Shown here one piece after another: positions 23,590-31,781 of a stretch of 34,171 nucleotides of DNA. The notes beneath the pieces were generated by a model. It worked only from the letters and a program-made list of their open reading frames with translations, did no database searches and was not told the DNA's origin. Source of the DNA: an uncultured Eubacteriales bacterium (GTDB lineage Bacteria; Bacillota; Clostridia; Christensenellales; Aristaeellaceae); assembly GCA_902789365.1 (NCBI GenBank), contig CADANQ010000024.1, forward strand, positions 1 to 34,171, written 5' to 3'. Numbering within the stretch: the first letter of the stretch is position 1; every line of letters starts with the position of its first letter. A program made the position numbers and the translations under genes.

Positions 23590-24051
23590 TTATTTTTTTG
23601 CCGACGGTCCGGCCGTCCGGAAAGACGGCGCCGGGACCGCGCCTTTCTTCCCGAGCGTATAGGGGACGGAGGAATGGTAATACGGGTAAACATGGATATA
23701 GTACGTCCCGGCGTCCAGGCCGATCGCCCCGGAATACAGCTCCACAAAGGAATCGCCCACCCATGAAAAGGTGCAGTATTTCTGCAGCTTGCCGTCCAGG
23801 ATGTCCGTTTTCCAGTAGACGTTGCCGTTGTCCACGTATTCATGCGAAAAGCTCAGCCGGATATACCCTTCCGCCGGAAGCGTAAACACATAATAGTCAT
23901 GGTCGTTGCTTGACACGAGGCTGCCGGACACCTGTTCCCCGGGTTCGATCCGGATCGCGGTATCGGCCTTGTCGCCGGTGTCCGCATAGGCCGTCAGCGC
24001 GCTCATCGTCAGAAGAAACGCCGCAAGGATCAAGCAGATTTGTTTTTTCAT
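23590..24051 (-). CDS. Small secreted beta-sandwich protein, PPC-like
   Basis: The 153-residue product has a clear signal peptide (1-23, cleaved after AYA) and a domain (28-135) with alternating beta strands: TAIRIEPGEQVSGSLVSSNDHDYYVFTLPAEGYIRLSFS followed by GLDAGTYYIHVYPYY. This pattern is that of bacterial pre-peptidase C-terminal (PPC) domains, which usually accompany secreted proteases as binding modules; here it stands alone. The tail is basic (KK). AGGAGG precedes the ATG. It is a single-gene unit with its own terminator. No catalytic residues can be named, so a binding or structural role outside the cell is as far as the sequence goes. Confidence 0.6.
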   Translation of the reverse strand: MKKQICLILAAFLLTMSALTAYADTGDKADTAIRIEPGEQVSGSLVSSNDHDYYVFTLPAEGYIRLSFSHEYVDNGNVYWKTDILDGKLQKYCTFSWVGDSFVELYSGAIGLDAGTYYIHVYPYYHSSVPYTLGKKGAVPAPSFRTAGPSAKK

Positions 24052-24357
24052 GGTCTTTTCCTCCTTTTTTTCGATCGGAGCGCCGCGCGTCCGGGAATGA
24101 CGTTAAGCGCTCCGCCGCGGATACTTCGCGGACCGTATCATTGTCCGCTTATTTACATATCCAGTATACCCGCGGGGATGGAAAAGCCGTAATTCAGATA
24201 TTTACGGTCGGTGCCCGGCCGATGGTACGAGCGGCGCGGCGTCTTTCATTGACGTTAACCGGGCGATCGCCATTAAGGAGACAAAACAGGCTGAAAAGAA
24301 AAAAGCGGGGATCGCTCCCCGCATGATGACGCTCCGCGTCCGGTCCGTTTTTTCGTG
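24052..24357. other. Intergenic region between the anti-sigma and secreted-protein genes
   Basis: Besides the terminator at 24295-24322, this 306-base stretch holds the AGGAGG site of the downstream gene, a possible minus-strand -10 TATACT (24163-24168) without a good -35, and two copies of TGACGTTAA (24098-24106 and 24250-24258). A GC-rich segment with TCCGCCGCGGA (about 24110-24120) resembles the palindrome at 25903-25967. No coding sequence is evident. Confidence 0.5.
24295..24322 (-). terminator. Intrinsic terminator of the sigma/anti-sigma operon
   Basis: GCGGGGA and TCCCCGC form a perfect 7-bp stem with loop GCGA on the minus strand, and TTTTTTCTTTT follows. Confidence 0.92.
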
Positions 24358-25314
24358 TCACTGCTCATTCGCAAACGCCTCGGCGAAGCCGGGACAGGCC
24401 CAGGAGCCGCAGGCGGAAAGGGAATCCCCGCTGACCGCCATCTGGAAGGTGAGGCCGTTGTCCAGGGTGACCAGCAGGTTCTGGCCGGTCTCGGTGCAGG
24501 ACGCGTTCATATAGACCGCCCCGTCGCACAGGAAGGACCACATATTCTCCGCCGCGCTTCCGGTGAGCCTGCCCACGCCGCTGAGCTCCATGGCGCTCAC
24601 CCGGCCGCCGAGGGTATCGGACAGGCGTTCGCTGCCCACCGGTCCCCGTCCGGCATAGGACACCCGCTGAAACAGGCGCATCCTGCCGTCCACCTCAGCC
24701 GCCGCCAGGCCCTTCGCACCTTTGACGGCGTAAATCACGGTTCCCTCAGGGCAGACATTGGACAGCGTTTCGGTGCCCGACAGCGCCGGCTCCGCGGTAT
24801 ATTCGGCCACCGTCCCCAATTCTTCGCCCAGCAGTCCGCGGGATACCTCCGTGGGGGAGGCGAGCAGGCGGTAATATTTGCCCTGCGCCGCCACCAGGGG
24901 GAAGTTGGCACCGTTTCCCCGCGCCCAGATGCTGCGGTATTCGGGAACGGAGGCGTTCGATATGGTTACCATGCCCTGGGGCACGTCCATCACGGCGGTT
25001 TTCCGCGCTTCGGGGATGGCGGCCTCCTCGCTCTCCGCCGCGGCCTCCGCAAGGGTGGCCGTTTCCCCCGCGCTCTGGCTGGTGAGCATCGCCGGAGGGG
25101 CTTTCTGCACGTTCCGCGGAAGGGCAATCGCCAGGACCGCCGCCGCCGTCGCGCACGCCGCAGCCGCCGCGACCCACCTTACCGGCACACGGCGCCCGGC
25201 CTTTTTATCCTTCGCGGCCTCCAGGATCCTGCGCCGGAGCTTATCGTCGGCCGTGATCGTTTTCAGCCCGGCGTCTTCAGGCAGCTCGCGAAGTCTGTCT
25301 TCAACGCTTTTCAA
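24358..25314 (-). CDS. Membrane anti-sigma-factor-like protein
   Basis: The gene starts six bases after the ECF sigma gene and its product has the anti-sigma layout: a 45-residue charged cytoplasmic segment (RLRELPEDAGLKTITADDKLRRRILEAA region), one membrane helix (47-65) and a 250-residue outer domain. The outer domain has four cysteines late in the sequence (SFLCDG, NASCTE, ACGSWAC) that could form disulfides. It has no classical ZAS zinc motif (HxxxCxxC), so it belongs to another anti-sigma group; the outer domain is not one I can name. The start is a TTG at 25314 after GAGGAATC. The length is 318 residues. Function is inferred from position and topology. Confidence 0.7.
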   Translation of the reverse strand: MKSVEDRLRELPEDAGLKTITADDKLRRRILEAAKDKKAGRRVPVRWVAAAAACATAAAVLAIALPRNVQKAPPAMLTSQSAGETATLAEAAAESEEAAIPEARKTAVMDVPQGMVTISNASVPEYRSIWARGNGANFPLVAAQGKYYRLLASPTEVSRGLLGEELGTVAEYTAEPALSGTETLSNVCPEGTVIYAVKGAKGLAAAEVDGRMRLFQRVSYAGRGPVGSERLSDTLGGRVSAMELSGVGRLTGSAAENMWSFLCDGAVYMNASCTETGQNLLVTLDNGLTFQMAVSGDSLSACGSWACPGFAEAFANEQ

Positions 25315-25320
25315 GATTCC

Positions 25321-25803
25321 TCACTCCCCTTTTAGATCTTCCTCCAGCCTTTTCCTCGCCCGGGAAAGCCTGCTGGAGACGGTCCCTTCCGGAACCCCGA
25401 GGATCCCGGCGATCTCCGTGATGCCCATGCCCTGGTAATAGTGCAGCAGCACCACGTCCCTGAACGCCGGAGGCAGACGCCTGACGGCTTCCTTCAGTTC
25501 CCTTTTTTCGATGTCTTCGTCCATATCGTGGGGATCGCGCTTTCTTTCCAGCGTCTCGCTCCCGACAATCACCCGGCGGAACCAGTTTTCCCGCCACAGG
25601 TCGCGGCATCGGTTGAGGGCCACCGTAAGCAGCCAGGCTTTCTCCTTGCCGGGGAGCAGATCCGGGTTGGAGCGGATGAGGCGGACGAAAACGTCCTGCG
25701 TCACATCCTCGGCCTTCTGGCGGTCGCCCAGGTAAAAGCAGCTGACACGGAGCACGTCCCCCGCGTAGGCGCGGTAGAGCTCATTGAAACGCTCCTCGTC
25801 CAT
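25321..25803 (-). CDS. ECF-type RNA polymerase sigma factor
   Basis: The protein has sigma region 2 (FNELYRAYAGDVLRVSCFYLGDRQKAEDVTQDVFVRL, with DVTQDVF typical) and region 4 (LPPAFRDVVLLHYYQGMGITEIAGILGVPEGTVSSRLSRAR, helix-turn-helix), the SigW/SigV class of about 160-170 residues. It directs polymerase to -35 GGAAC-type promoters. I choose the ATG at 25803, which has AGGAG ten bases ahead; an ATG at 25836 would add 11 residues but would lie at or before the likely transcription start. A GGAAC-N17-CGTT promoter overlaps that upstream ATG, suggesting autoregulation. The anti-sigma gene follows in the same operon. Confidence 0.92.
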   Translation of the reverse strand: MDEERFNELYRAYAGDVLRVSCFYLGDRQKAEDVTQDVFVRLIRSNPDLLPGKEKAWLLTVALNRCRDLWRENWFRRVIVGSETLERKRDPHDMDEDIEKRELKEAVRRLPPAFRDVVLLHYYQGMGITEIAGILGVPEGTVSSRLSRARKRLEEDLKGE

Positions 25804-25838
25804 CGGAGCCTTTCTCCTGTCTTTGTCCGCACTCATTT

Positions 25839-25864
25839 AACGGATGTCCCTTTCATTTCGTTCC
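25839..25864 (-). promoter_or_regulatory. Candidate ECF-type autoregulated promoter
   Basis: On the minus strand GGAAC (25860-25864) and CGTT (25839-25842) are 17 bases apart, the ECF pattern. It precedes the sigma gene and would give a 25-30 base leader to the ATG at 25803. Recognition by the encoded factor is inferred. Confidence 0.55.
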
Positions 25865-25902
25865 ATGATTTGTGTTTCTTTTTCGCGTGTTTTTTGTTAC
25901 TT

Positions 25903-25967
25903 TTGCTTCATATCCGCCGCGGGTCCCGAACGGCGTTTATTGCTTCGCGTCCGCCGCGGATTCCGAA
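25903..25967. repeat. Two 28-bp direct repeats between recX and the sigma gene
   Basis: Copies at 25903-25930 and 25940-25967 share TTGCTTC, then TCCGCCGCGG, then TCCCGAA/TTCCGAA, with five or six differences. Each contains the palindrome centre CCGCCGCGG. The period is 37 bases. They lie downstream of recX and upstream of the ECF promoter. Confidence 0.75.
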
Positions 25968-25978
25968 AAAAGCGACTT

Positions 25979-26590
25979 TCATTCCTCCGCCGCTTCCTCC
26001 CGCGCCCTGTCAAGGGCACGGAGCGCGTCGGCGCGGACGTAGCCCCGGCGGCGCAGGGCCTGAAACACCCTTTCCGGGGCTTTGCCCCGGGCAAGAAGCG
26101 CTTGCGCCAGGCGGAAGGCGCTGCGCGCCTCCTCCTCCGGGTCCAGCTCCTCCTCCAGGGCCGCGCGGGCGGTCTCTCCGTCCACGCCGCGGGCGCGCAT
26201 CTCCATCATCAGCGCCTCCCTGCCCCGGCCGCGCTTTTTGCGGCGGACCAGGCTTTCGCAGCAGCGCAGGTCGCTGACGATTCCGCTCTTTTCCAGCTGC
26301 CGGAGGGCCTCGTCCGCCACGGAAGCGGGATAGCCCATCATCGTCAGCCTGCGCTTCATTTCCGCCGCGGCGTGGTCCCGCCGGGACTGCCACTCGATTA
26401 CCTGCTTCAGGCAGTAGGCCGGCGCTTTTTGTTCGGTAAAGGCCATCACGCCCTCCGGGTCGGCGCTCCTGCCGGCGGCCAGCGGGATCTCCTCCAGCAT
26501 CGCCGAGGGGATCAGCAGGCTCTTTCCCGATTCGAAGGCCACCCGCGCCGCGCCATGGCTGCGAGTCACCCGGATCACCGCTTCTTCCAT
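25979..26590 (-). CDS. recX: Regulatory protein RecX
   Basis: The 203-residue basic, helical protein has the three-helix repeats of RecX: YCLKQVIEWQSRRDHAAAEMKRRL, then DEALRQLEKSGIVSDLRCCESLVRRK, and LMMEMRARGVDGETARAAL. RecX binds RecA filaments and limits their activity; recA is not in the window. GGAGGAGG precedes the ATG at 26590. The gene overlaps the end of the serine hydrolase gene by 16 bases and is the last of the AKR-lgt-hydrolase-recX operon. No terminator with a clear T-run follows. Confidence 0.88.
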   Translation of the reverse strand: MEEAVIRVTRSHGAARVAFESGKSLLIPSAMLEEIPLAAGRSADPEGVMAFTEQKAPAYCLKQVIEWQSRRDHAAAEMKRRLTMMGYPASVADEALRQLEKSGIVSDLRCCESLVRRKKRGRGREALMMEMRARGVDGETARAALEEELDPEEEARSAFRLAQALLARGKAPERVFQALRRRGYVRADALRALDRAREEAAEE

Positions 26591-27693
26591 ACGCCCTCCT
26601 CCGGCGGCGCCAGATATTCCGCGATCAGGGCGCGGTTCAGGTCCGTCAGGACGTACTCCCGGCAAAGGGAACAGCCGCTGGTCAGGATCAGCGCCCCCCT
26701 TTGGGACACAGGATCGAAAAACACGCCGTGGGCCGCGCCGTAGGCCAGCCCCTGGTGGCCGTAGATAACCCGTCCCCCGCTTTCGGGATACCTTATGACA
26801 AAAATGCCCTTCCCCTCGGTGATCCACGGATCCCTTTTCCCCATCGGGATCACCTCGTCGCGCATTTCGCGGTACTTTTCATCCGTCATCAGGACCCGGG
26901 CGATCCCTGCCAGGTCCTCCGCCCTCAGGCACAGGCCGCCGTGGGCCCGGTTCCAGTTTTCCCCCGGGCTCCTCGGGGCCGCCGGGGCCGCGCCGCCGGA
27001 AAACAGGGTCTTTTTTCGGGGCAGGATGCGGATGCCGTCGCTGAGCTGCGCGTCCGAGGGAAGCCGCGACGGGAAATACGTCCCGACGGGACCGAACTCC
27101 TTCCTCAGGATGGCGTCCAGGTCCTCCCCCGCGGCTTTTTCCAGGGCCGCGCCCAGCAGGGCCGCCCCCTCGTTGGAATAATTAAAGGCCTTCCCCGGTT
27201 CCTCGGCGGTGAAGGAGAGGCGCTCCGCCGCTTCCGCCGGGCTGTATTCCGGGTGGAAAAGCACGTCCGTATCCCGGACCGACGCGGTATGGCTCAGGAG
27301 CATCGCCGCCGTGATGGGCACGTCGGGCCATTTGGGGTTCCGCAGGGGAAAGCCCAGCAGCTCCGATATATCCCCGTCCATGTCCAGAAGGCCCCGGCGG
27401 TTCAGTCCCAGTGCCAGGGCGGCGGTCACCATTTTGGATATCGAGGCCGTCCTGAACCAGGTGGAGGGCAGCGCGCGCCTTCCTCCCCCGATGCTTCCCG
27501 CGGTCAGGACGCCGACGGCGCCTTCGCCGTCAAACAGGCACAGTGCCGCACCCACCGCCCTTCCGCGGCGGATCAGGCGGCACGCCCGCTTCCTGGCTTT
27601 CCCGTCCGACGCGAAAACGCCCGAGGCGCTGCCCGCGGAGGCGTCGGTGCACACAAAGCCCGCCATAAAACGGTAAATCCCGCGGTACCTCAT
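26575..27693 (-). CDS. Serine hydrolase of the beta-lactamase/class C family
   Basis: The 372-residue protein has the penicillin-recognising fold motifs: SISK (Ser84 nucleophile, Lys87), YSN (172-174) and a late HQG (GHQGLAYG). FRTASISKMVTAALALGL and AMLLSHTAS are typical of class C/EstB-like hydrolases. No signal peptide is visible, although an inward-facing enzyme of this group is unusual. Substrates could be esters, peptides or wall fragments; true beta-lactamase activity cannot be claimed. The ATG at 27693 overlaps the lgt stop (ATGA) and its end overlaps recX by 16 bases. Several cysteines (SGCSLC) are near the C-terminus. Confidence 0.85.
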   Translation of the reverse strand: MRYRGIYRFMAGFVCTDASAGSASGVFASDGKARKRACRLIRRGRAVGAALCLFDGEGAVGVLTAGSIGGGRRALPSTWFRTASISKMVTAALALGLNRRGLLDMDGDISELLGFPLRNPKWPDVPITAAMLLSHTASVRDTDVLFHPEYSPAEAAERLSFTAEEPGKAFNYSNEGAALLGAALEKAAGEDLDAILRKEFGPVGTYFPSRLPSDAQLSDGIRILPRKKTLFSGGAAPAAPRSPGENWNRAHGGLCLRAEDLAGIARVLMTDEKYREMRDEVIPMGKRDPWITEGKGIFVIRYPESGGRVIYGHQGLAYGAAHGVFFDPVSQRGALILTSGCSLCREYVLTDLNRALIAEYLAPPEEGVWKKR

Positions 27694-28430
27694 CGCGCTT
27701 TCCTTTCCCTTACGACAAGCGCCGCGAGTCCGGCCGCGGCCAGAGCCATGCTGAGCACCTGACTCACCCGGAAGGGACCCCACCACAGGCTGTCGGAACG
27801 CAGTCCCTCGATAAACGCCCGGCCCACGCCGTAGAAAACAAAATACAGAAACAGAAGGTCCCCGTCCGCCCGCATTTTTTTGCGCGCCAGGTGCAGCACA
27901 AGGAATCCGAGAAAATCCCACATGGATTCATAGAAGAAGGTGGCCTGGTACCAATTTCCGTCCACCAGCACCCCGTAAGGGAAAAAGCACCACTTCGGAT
28001 CGGTAATCAGCCCTCCGTAGGCCTCGCCGTTGAAAAAATTCCCCCAGCGCCCGATGCCCTGGCCCAGGATGACCGCCGGGGCGGCCAGATCCAGAAGCTT
28101 CATCAGGGGCAGCTTTCTTTTGAGGGAAAGGAAAAGCAGGCCGAGAAAACCGCCGATGATGCCGCCGTAGATGGCCAGACCCCCGTTCCAAATTTTCAGG
28201 ATCGACACGGGATCGGATGCGTACTGGTCCCAGGTGAAGGCGACGTAATAAAGCCGCGCCCCGATGATGCCGGCGGGAATCGCCCACAGCGCCATATCCA
28301 GCGCCGTGTCCGTCGGGAGTTCCAGCCGCTTTTCCTGGCTCCGCATATACAAAACCGCCAGGACCATGCCGATCACGATGAGGATGGCGTACATCCTCAC
28401 CGTGACCACGCCGAAAAGGTTAAAACTCAT
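27690..28430 (-). CDS. lgt: Prolipoprotein diacylglyceryl transferase
   Basis: Lgt moves diacylglycerol from phosphatidylglycerol to the cysteine of prelipoproteins in the membrane. The 246-residue protein has seven hydrophobic segments and the signature GIGRWGNFFNGEAYG (125-139), plus the conserved RVSQ near the C-terminus and WNGGLAIYGG, where Tyr replaces the His of the E. coli enzyme, as is common in Bacillota. Its ATG overlaps the AKR stop, and its stop overlaps the hydrolase start (both ATGA), so the three are translationally coupled. Confidence 0.95.
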   Translation of the reverse strand: MSFNLFGVVTVRMYAILIVIGMVLAVLYMRSQEKRLELPTDTALDMALWAIPAGIIGARLYYVAFTWDQYASDPVSILKIWNGGLAIYGGIIGGFLGLLFLSLKRKLPLMKLLDLAAPAVILGQGIGRWGNFFNGEAYGGLITDPKWCFFPYGVLVDGNWYQATFFYESMWDFLGFLVLHLARKKMRADGDLLFLYFVFYGVGRAFIEGLRSDSLWWGPFRVSQVLSMALAAAGLAALVVRERKAR

Positions 28431-29560
28431 ACGCTGACCTGAAAACCGCCGCTTTCCGTTTTTTTGAGGAGTTCGATGATCTTAAGGCTCTGGGGACAGA
28501 CGCTTTCGCACTTGCCGCAGCTGACGCACCGGGAGGGGCCCGCCTCCTCTTTCCTGAAGTTTTCCAGCCGGTGAGCCAGTTCCTCCGTGCGGTCGAACAT
28601 GACGGCGCGGTTCACCGCCTCAAAGATCTCCGGGATCTTCACGCCGCGGGGACAGGGCTGACAGTAGCGGCAGCCGGTGCACAGAATGGGCTGCCGGGCC
28701 AGGAAGGCCTTTTTGATTTCCCCGACGAACCGCAAGTCCTCTTCGGTCAGGCTGCGGGGCGGGATGCCGTCGAAGATGCGCAGGTTATCCTCCAGCTGCT
28801 CCTCGCTGCTCATGCCGCTCAGGACCACCTTGACCTCCTCATGGTCCGCCGCGAAGCGGAAGGCCCATTCCGCGGGACTGCGCTTTACGGGATAGCCTTC
28901 CATTTTTTCGGCAATCTCCCGGGGCACCCGGGCCAGGTTGCCGCCCCTCAGGGGTTCCATGATGACCACCGGCACGTTCTTTTTGCCGGCGTACAGCAGG
29001 CCCTGCTCGGTGGCCTGGCTGTCGTCGTCCAGGTAGTTATACTGGATCTGGCACATTTCCCATCCGTCGTAATCGTCCAGGATCTCCCGGAAGGCGTCGG
29101 CGCCGTCGTGGAATGAAAAGCCCACATGCCTGATCCGCCCGTCCTTCAGGGCCCGGCGGAAGAAATCCCTGAAGCCCAGCTCCTTCATTTTCGCGTACCT
29201 GTCCCGGTTGAGGGCGTGGAGAAGGTACATGTCGATGTAAGGCAGGTCCAGCCTGCGCAGCTGCTCGTCCAGCAGGGCGTCCATGTCCCCGCTCTCCTTC
29301 ACCGCCCAGCAGGGCAGCTTGTCGGTAACGGTGACCTTTTCCCGGTAGCCGTCCTTCAGCGCCTTGCCGGCCACAACCTCGCTCTGCCCCCCGTGATAGG
29401 GATAGGCGGTATCCAGGTAAGTGATGCCCGCGTCGATGCCCCGGCGGATCAGCCGGATTGCCCTTTCCTCTTCCACCTGCCCGTCCCTGACCGGCAGGCG
29501 CATCAGTCCGTAGCCCAGACGGCTCGCCCGGCCCATGCCTCTGAATTCGTTATACTGCAT
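28427..29560 (-). CDS. Aldo/keto reductase with C-terminal 4Fe-4S ferredoxin domain
   Basis: The 377-residue protein has the AKR tetrad Asp50, Tyr55, Lys81 and His115 (in DTAYPYHGG, TDKLP and YLLHA), and a C-terminal part with two iron-sulfur motifs, CxxCxxCxxC at 294-303 and CxxCxxCxxxC at 345-355. This group of anaerobe proteins couples an AKR barrel to ferredoxin-type clusters; physiological substrates are unknown. AGGAGG lies eight bases ahead of the ATG. It leads the operon with lgt, the serine hydrolase and recX, under the promoter at 29605-29634. Confidence 0.92.
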   Translation of the reverse strand: MQYNEFRGMGRASRLGYGLMRLPVRDGQVEEERAIRLIRRGIDAGITYLDTAYPYHGGQSEVVAGKALKDGYREKVTVTDKLPCWAVKESGDMDALLDEQLRRLDLPYIDMYLLHALNRDRYAKMKELGFRDFFRRALKDGRIRHVGFSFHDGADAFREILDDYDGWEMCQIQYNYLDDDSQATEQGLLYAGKKNVPVVIMEPLRGGNLARVPREIAEKMEGYPVKRSPAEWAFRFAADHEEVKVVLSGMSSEEQLEDNLRIFDGIPPRSLTEEDLRFVGEIKKAFLARQPILCTGCRYCQPCPRGVKIPEIFEAVNRAVMFDRTEELAHRLENFRKEEAGPSRCVSCGKCESVCPQSLKIIELLKKTESGGFQVSV

Positions 29561-29604
29561 ACTCTTGCCTCCTCATCAGGGCCGGCTTTCGTGCCCTTTC
29601 CGCT

Positions 29605-29634
29605 ATTATACAATCATTTCCCGCCCTCGTGCAA
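29605..29634 (-). promoter_or_regulatory. Promoter of the AKR-lgt operon
   Basis: A perfect minus-strand TATAAT (29605-29610) has TTGCAC (29629-29634) 18 bases upstream. The -35 box is weak (three of six). It is divergent from the mtaB promoter. Confidence 0.6.
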
Positions 29635-29653
29635 GTATCATTCCCCGGGGATA

Positions 29654-29682
29654 TTGCATCCCCGTTTTTAAAGTGGTATGCT
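29654..29682 (+). promoter_or_regulatory. Promoter of mtaB
   Basis: TTGCAT (29654-29659) and TATGCT (29677-29682) are 17 bases apart. GGAGG follows at 29723-29727 and the ATG at 29733. Confidence 0.55.
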
Positions 29683-29732
29683 CTCATCAAACCGCTCCCG
29701 GCCCTGCCGGCAGGCTGTTTCCGGAGGTATGT

Positions 29733-31052
29733 ATGCCCACTGTCGCTTTCCACACCCTGGGATGCAAGGTGAACCAGTACGATTCGCAGGCCATGCTTGA
29801 AAGGTTCCTTGCCCGCGGCTACACCCAGGTCTCCTTTGACGCGTCCGCCGACGTATATGTGGTCAACACCTGCACCGTCACCGGCACGGGGGACAAAAAA
29901 AGCATGCAGGCGGTCCGCCGCGCCATGAAGCTCAACCCCGCCGCCGACGTGATCATCGCCGGGTGCCTGGCCCAGAGGGACGGGGAAAAGCTGCTTTCAA
30001 GCGGCGCCCGGCTGGTCATCGGCGCCCGGGACCGGAACAGGATCGTCGAATTGTACGAGGATGCGGTCCGAAAGGGCGAACGGGTCTGCCGCGTGGACAG
30101 GGACATCCTGCGCGTACCCTTTGAAAGCCTTTCCATTTCCGGCTTTTCGGAGCGCACCCGCGCCGCGATGAAGATCCAGGAGGGCTGCGACCGCTTTTGC
30201 TCCTACTGCATCATTCCCTACGTCCGGGGCGGCATCCGTTCCAGGCCCCCGGAGGACATCCGCGCCGAGGCGGCGCGCCTCGGGGAGGCCGGCTTCGGCG
30301 AGCTGGTCTTGACCGGCATCCACCTGACCAGCTACGGACGGGACCTGGGCGGCCTGGACCTTGCCGACGCCGTCCGCGCCGCCCGCGCCCCGGGGATCAG
30401 CCGCATCCGCTTAGGGTCCCTGGAGCCGGTGGTCGTGACTTCAGCTTTTGTCCGGGCCCTCCTGGAGGTCCCCGAAATCTGCCCGCAGTTCCACCTGGCG
30501 CTGCAGAGCGGCAGCGACACCGTCCTCAGGCGGATGAGACGCAGGTACACCTGCGATGAATTCCGCTCCGCCGCCGCTCTTCTGCGCAAGGCCATGCCCG
30601 GCTGCGCCCTGACCACCGACGTAATCTGCGGTTTCCCCGGCGAGACCGACGCGGAATTTGCCGAAACGCTGGCCTTCTGCCGGGAAATCGGTTTTTCCCG
30701 CATGCACGTATTCCCCTTTTCGGCCCGGGAGGGCACCCCGGCGGCTTCCATGCCCGGCCAGGTGCCCCGCCGCGTTCGGGAGGAGCGGACCCGGCGTTTG
30801 ATATCCCTCGGGCACGAAATGGCCGCGGAATATCACAAAGGCATGGTCGGCACCGTCCGGGAGATCCTGTGCGAGGACGTGTCACCGGAAGGCGTGTCCG
30901 GCTACACCCGGGAATACGTTTCCTGCGTCTGCCCGCCCCGGGAGGGGATCGGCGAGGGGCGGACCGCGCGTGTCAGGATCACCGGCTCCGATTCCGACGG
31001 CGTCACAGGGCAATGGGAGGACCTTCCCGTGTCACCCGGACCGATGCCCTGA
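29733..31052 (+). CDS. mtaB: tRNA t6A37 methylthiotransferase MtaB
   Basis: This radical-SAM enzyme adds a methylthio group to t6A37 of ANN-decoding tRNAs (ms2t6A). The N-terminal domain shows the three cluster cysteines Cys11 (GCKVNQYDS), Cys47 (NTCTVT) and Cys78 (GCLAQ); the radical-SAM cluster is C152-x3-C156-x2-C159; TDVICGFPGET and the C-terminal TRAM region complete the family. The length of 439 residues is normal. The ATG at 29733 has GGAGG five bases ahead. The GNAT gene follows after 39 bases, probably on the same transcript. Confidence 0.95.
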   Translation: MPTVAFHTLGCKVNQYDSQAMLERFLARGYTQVSFDASADVYVVNTCTVTGTGDKKSMQAVRRAMKLNPAADVIIAGCLAQRDGEKLLSSGARLVIGARDRNRIVELYEDAVRKGERVCRVDRDILRVPFESLSISGFSERTRAAMKIQEGCDRFCSYCIIPYVRGGIRSRPPEDIRAEAARLGEAGFGELVLTGIHLTSYGRDLGGLDLADAVRAARAPGISRIRLGSLEPVVVTSAFVRALLEVPEICPQFHLALQSGSDTVLRRMRRRYTCDEFRSAAALLRKAMPGCALTTDVICGFPGETDAEFAETLAFCREIGFSRMHVFPFSAREGTPAASMPGQVPRRVREERTRRLISLGHEMAAEYHKGMVGTVREILCEDVSPEGVSGYTREYVSCVCPPREGIGEGRTARVRITGSDSDGVTGQWEDLPVSPGPMP

Positions 31053-31091
31053 CCGATTTTCCGGGCGCGACCTTATTGGGAGATATAAACC

Positions 31092-31670
31092 ATGAACGCC
31101 ATCCGCGAAGAAAAAAGCATCCTGGTCCGCGCCGCGGCGCCGGAGGACGCCGGGACGCTGCTGGACATCTACCGGCCCTATGTCACCGATACCTGCGTTA
31201 CCTTCGAGACCGAAGTCCCCGACAGGGAGGAATTTGCCCGACGAATCCGGGGCACGCTCCTGCGCTATCCTTACCTTTGCGCCGAGGAGGACGGGAAAAT
31301 CGTCGGCTACTGCTACGCGTCGGCCTTTCATGTGCGCAGCGCCTACCGGTGGACCTGCGAAAACTCCATCTACCTCCGCATGGATGCCCGGGGCCGGGGG
31401 ATCGGCAGCCTGCTTGAAAACCGCCTGGAGGAGATCCTCGTCCGCCAGGGCTTCACCGGGTTGAACGCCTGCATCACTTATCCCAATCCCGAAAGCGTCG
31501 CCTTCCACGAAAGGCACGGTTTCAGGACCTGCGCCCATTTTCACGGATGCGGGTATAAAATGGGCCGGTGGCTGGACGTGGTATGGATGGAGAAGAAACT
31601 TTCTTCCCGCGCGGACGCGCCCCGCGAGCCCGTTCCGTTTCCGGAGGCGGACCTTCGGGGGATCCTGTGA
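31092..31670 (+). CDS. GNAT N-acetyltransferase, phosphinothricin/methionine-sulfone type
   Basis: The 192-residue protein matches the Pat/YncA branch of GNAT: RAAAPEDAGTLLDIYRPYV, TCVTFETEVPDREEF, VGYCYASAFHVRSAYRWTCENSIYL, the acetyl-CoA loop DARGRGIGSLLENRL, and YPNPESVAFHERHGF. Family members acetylate methionine sulfone/sulfoximine or phosphinothricin. The C-terminal 20 residues, Pro-rich, exceed the usual length slightly. GGGAG lies about nine bases before the ATG. A terminator with nine T follows. Confidence 0.9.
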   Translation: MNAIREEKSILVRAAAPEDAGTLLDIYRPYVTDTCVTFETEVPDREEFARRIRGTLLRYPYLCAEEDGKIVGYCYASAFHVRSAYRWTCENSIYLRMDARGRGIGSLLENRLEEILVRQGFTGLNACITYPNPESVAFHERHGFRTCAHFHGCGYKMGRWLDVVWMEKKLSSRADAPREPVPFPEADLRGIL

Positions 31671-31701
31671 AATCGACAGAGCGGCGGAAGCCGGAATGAC
31701 G

Positions 31702-31733
31702 ACGGACGGCATATCAGCCGCCCGTTTTTTTTT
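31702..31733 (+). terminator. Intrinsic terminator of the mtaB-GNAT unit
   Basis: ACGGACGGC and GCCGCCCGT (one mismatch) enclose ATATCA, and nine T follow (31725-31733). Confidence 0.85.
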
Positions 31734-31781
31734 GCGGATTCGGGAATGAACGCCGCCGTTATCCGAAGAGTTCGCGCGCCG

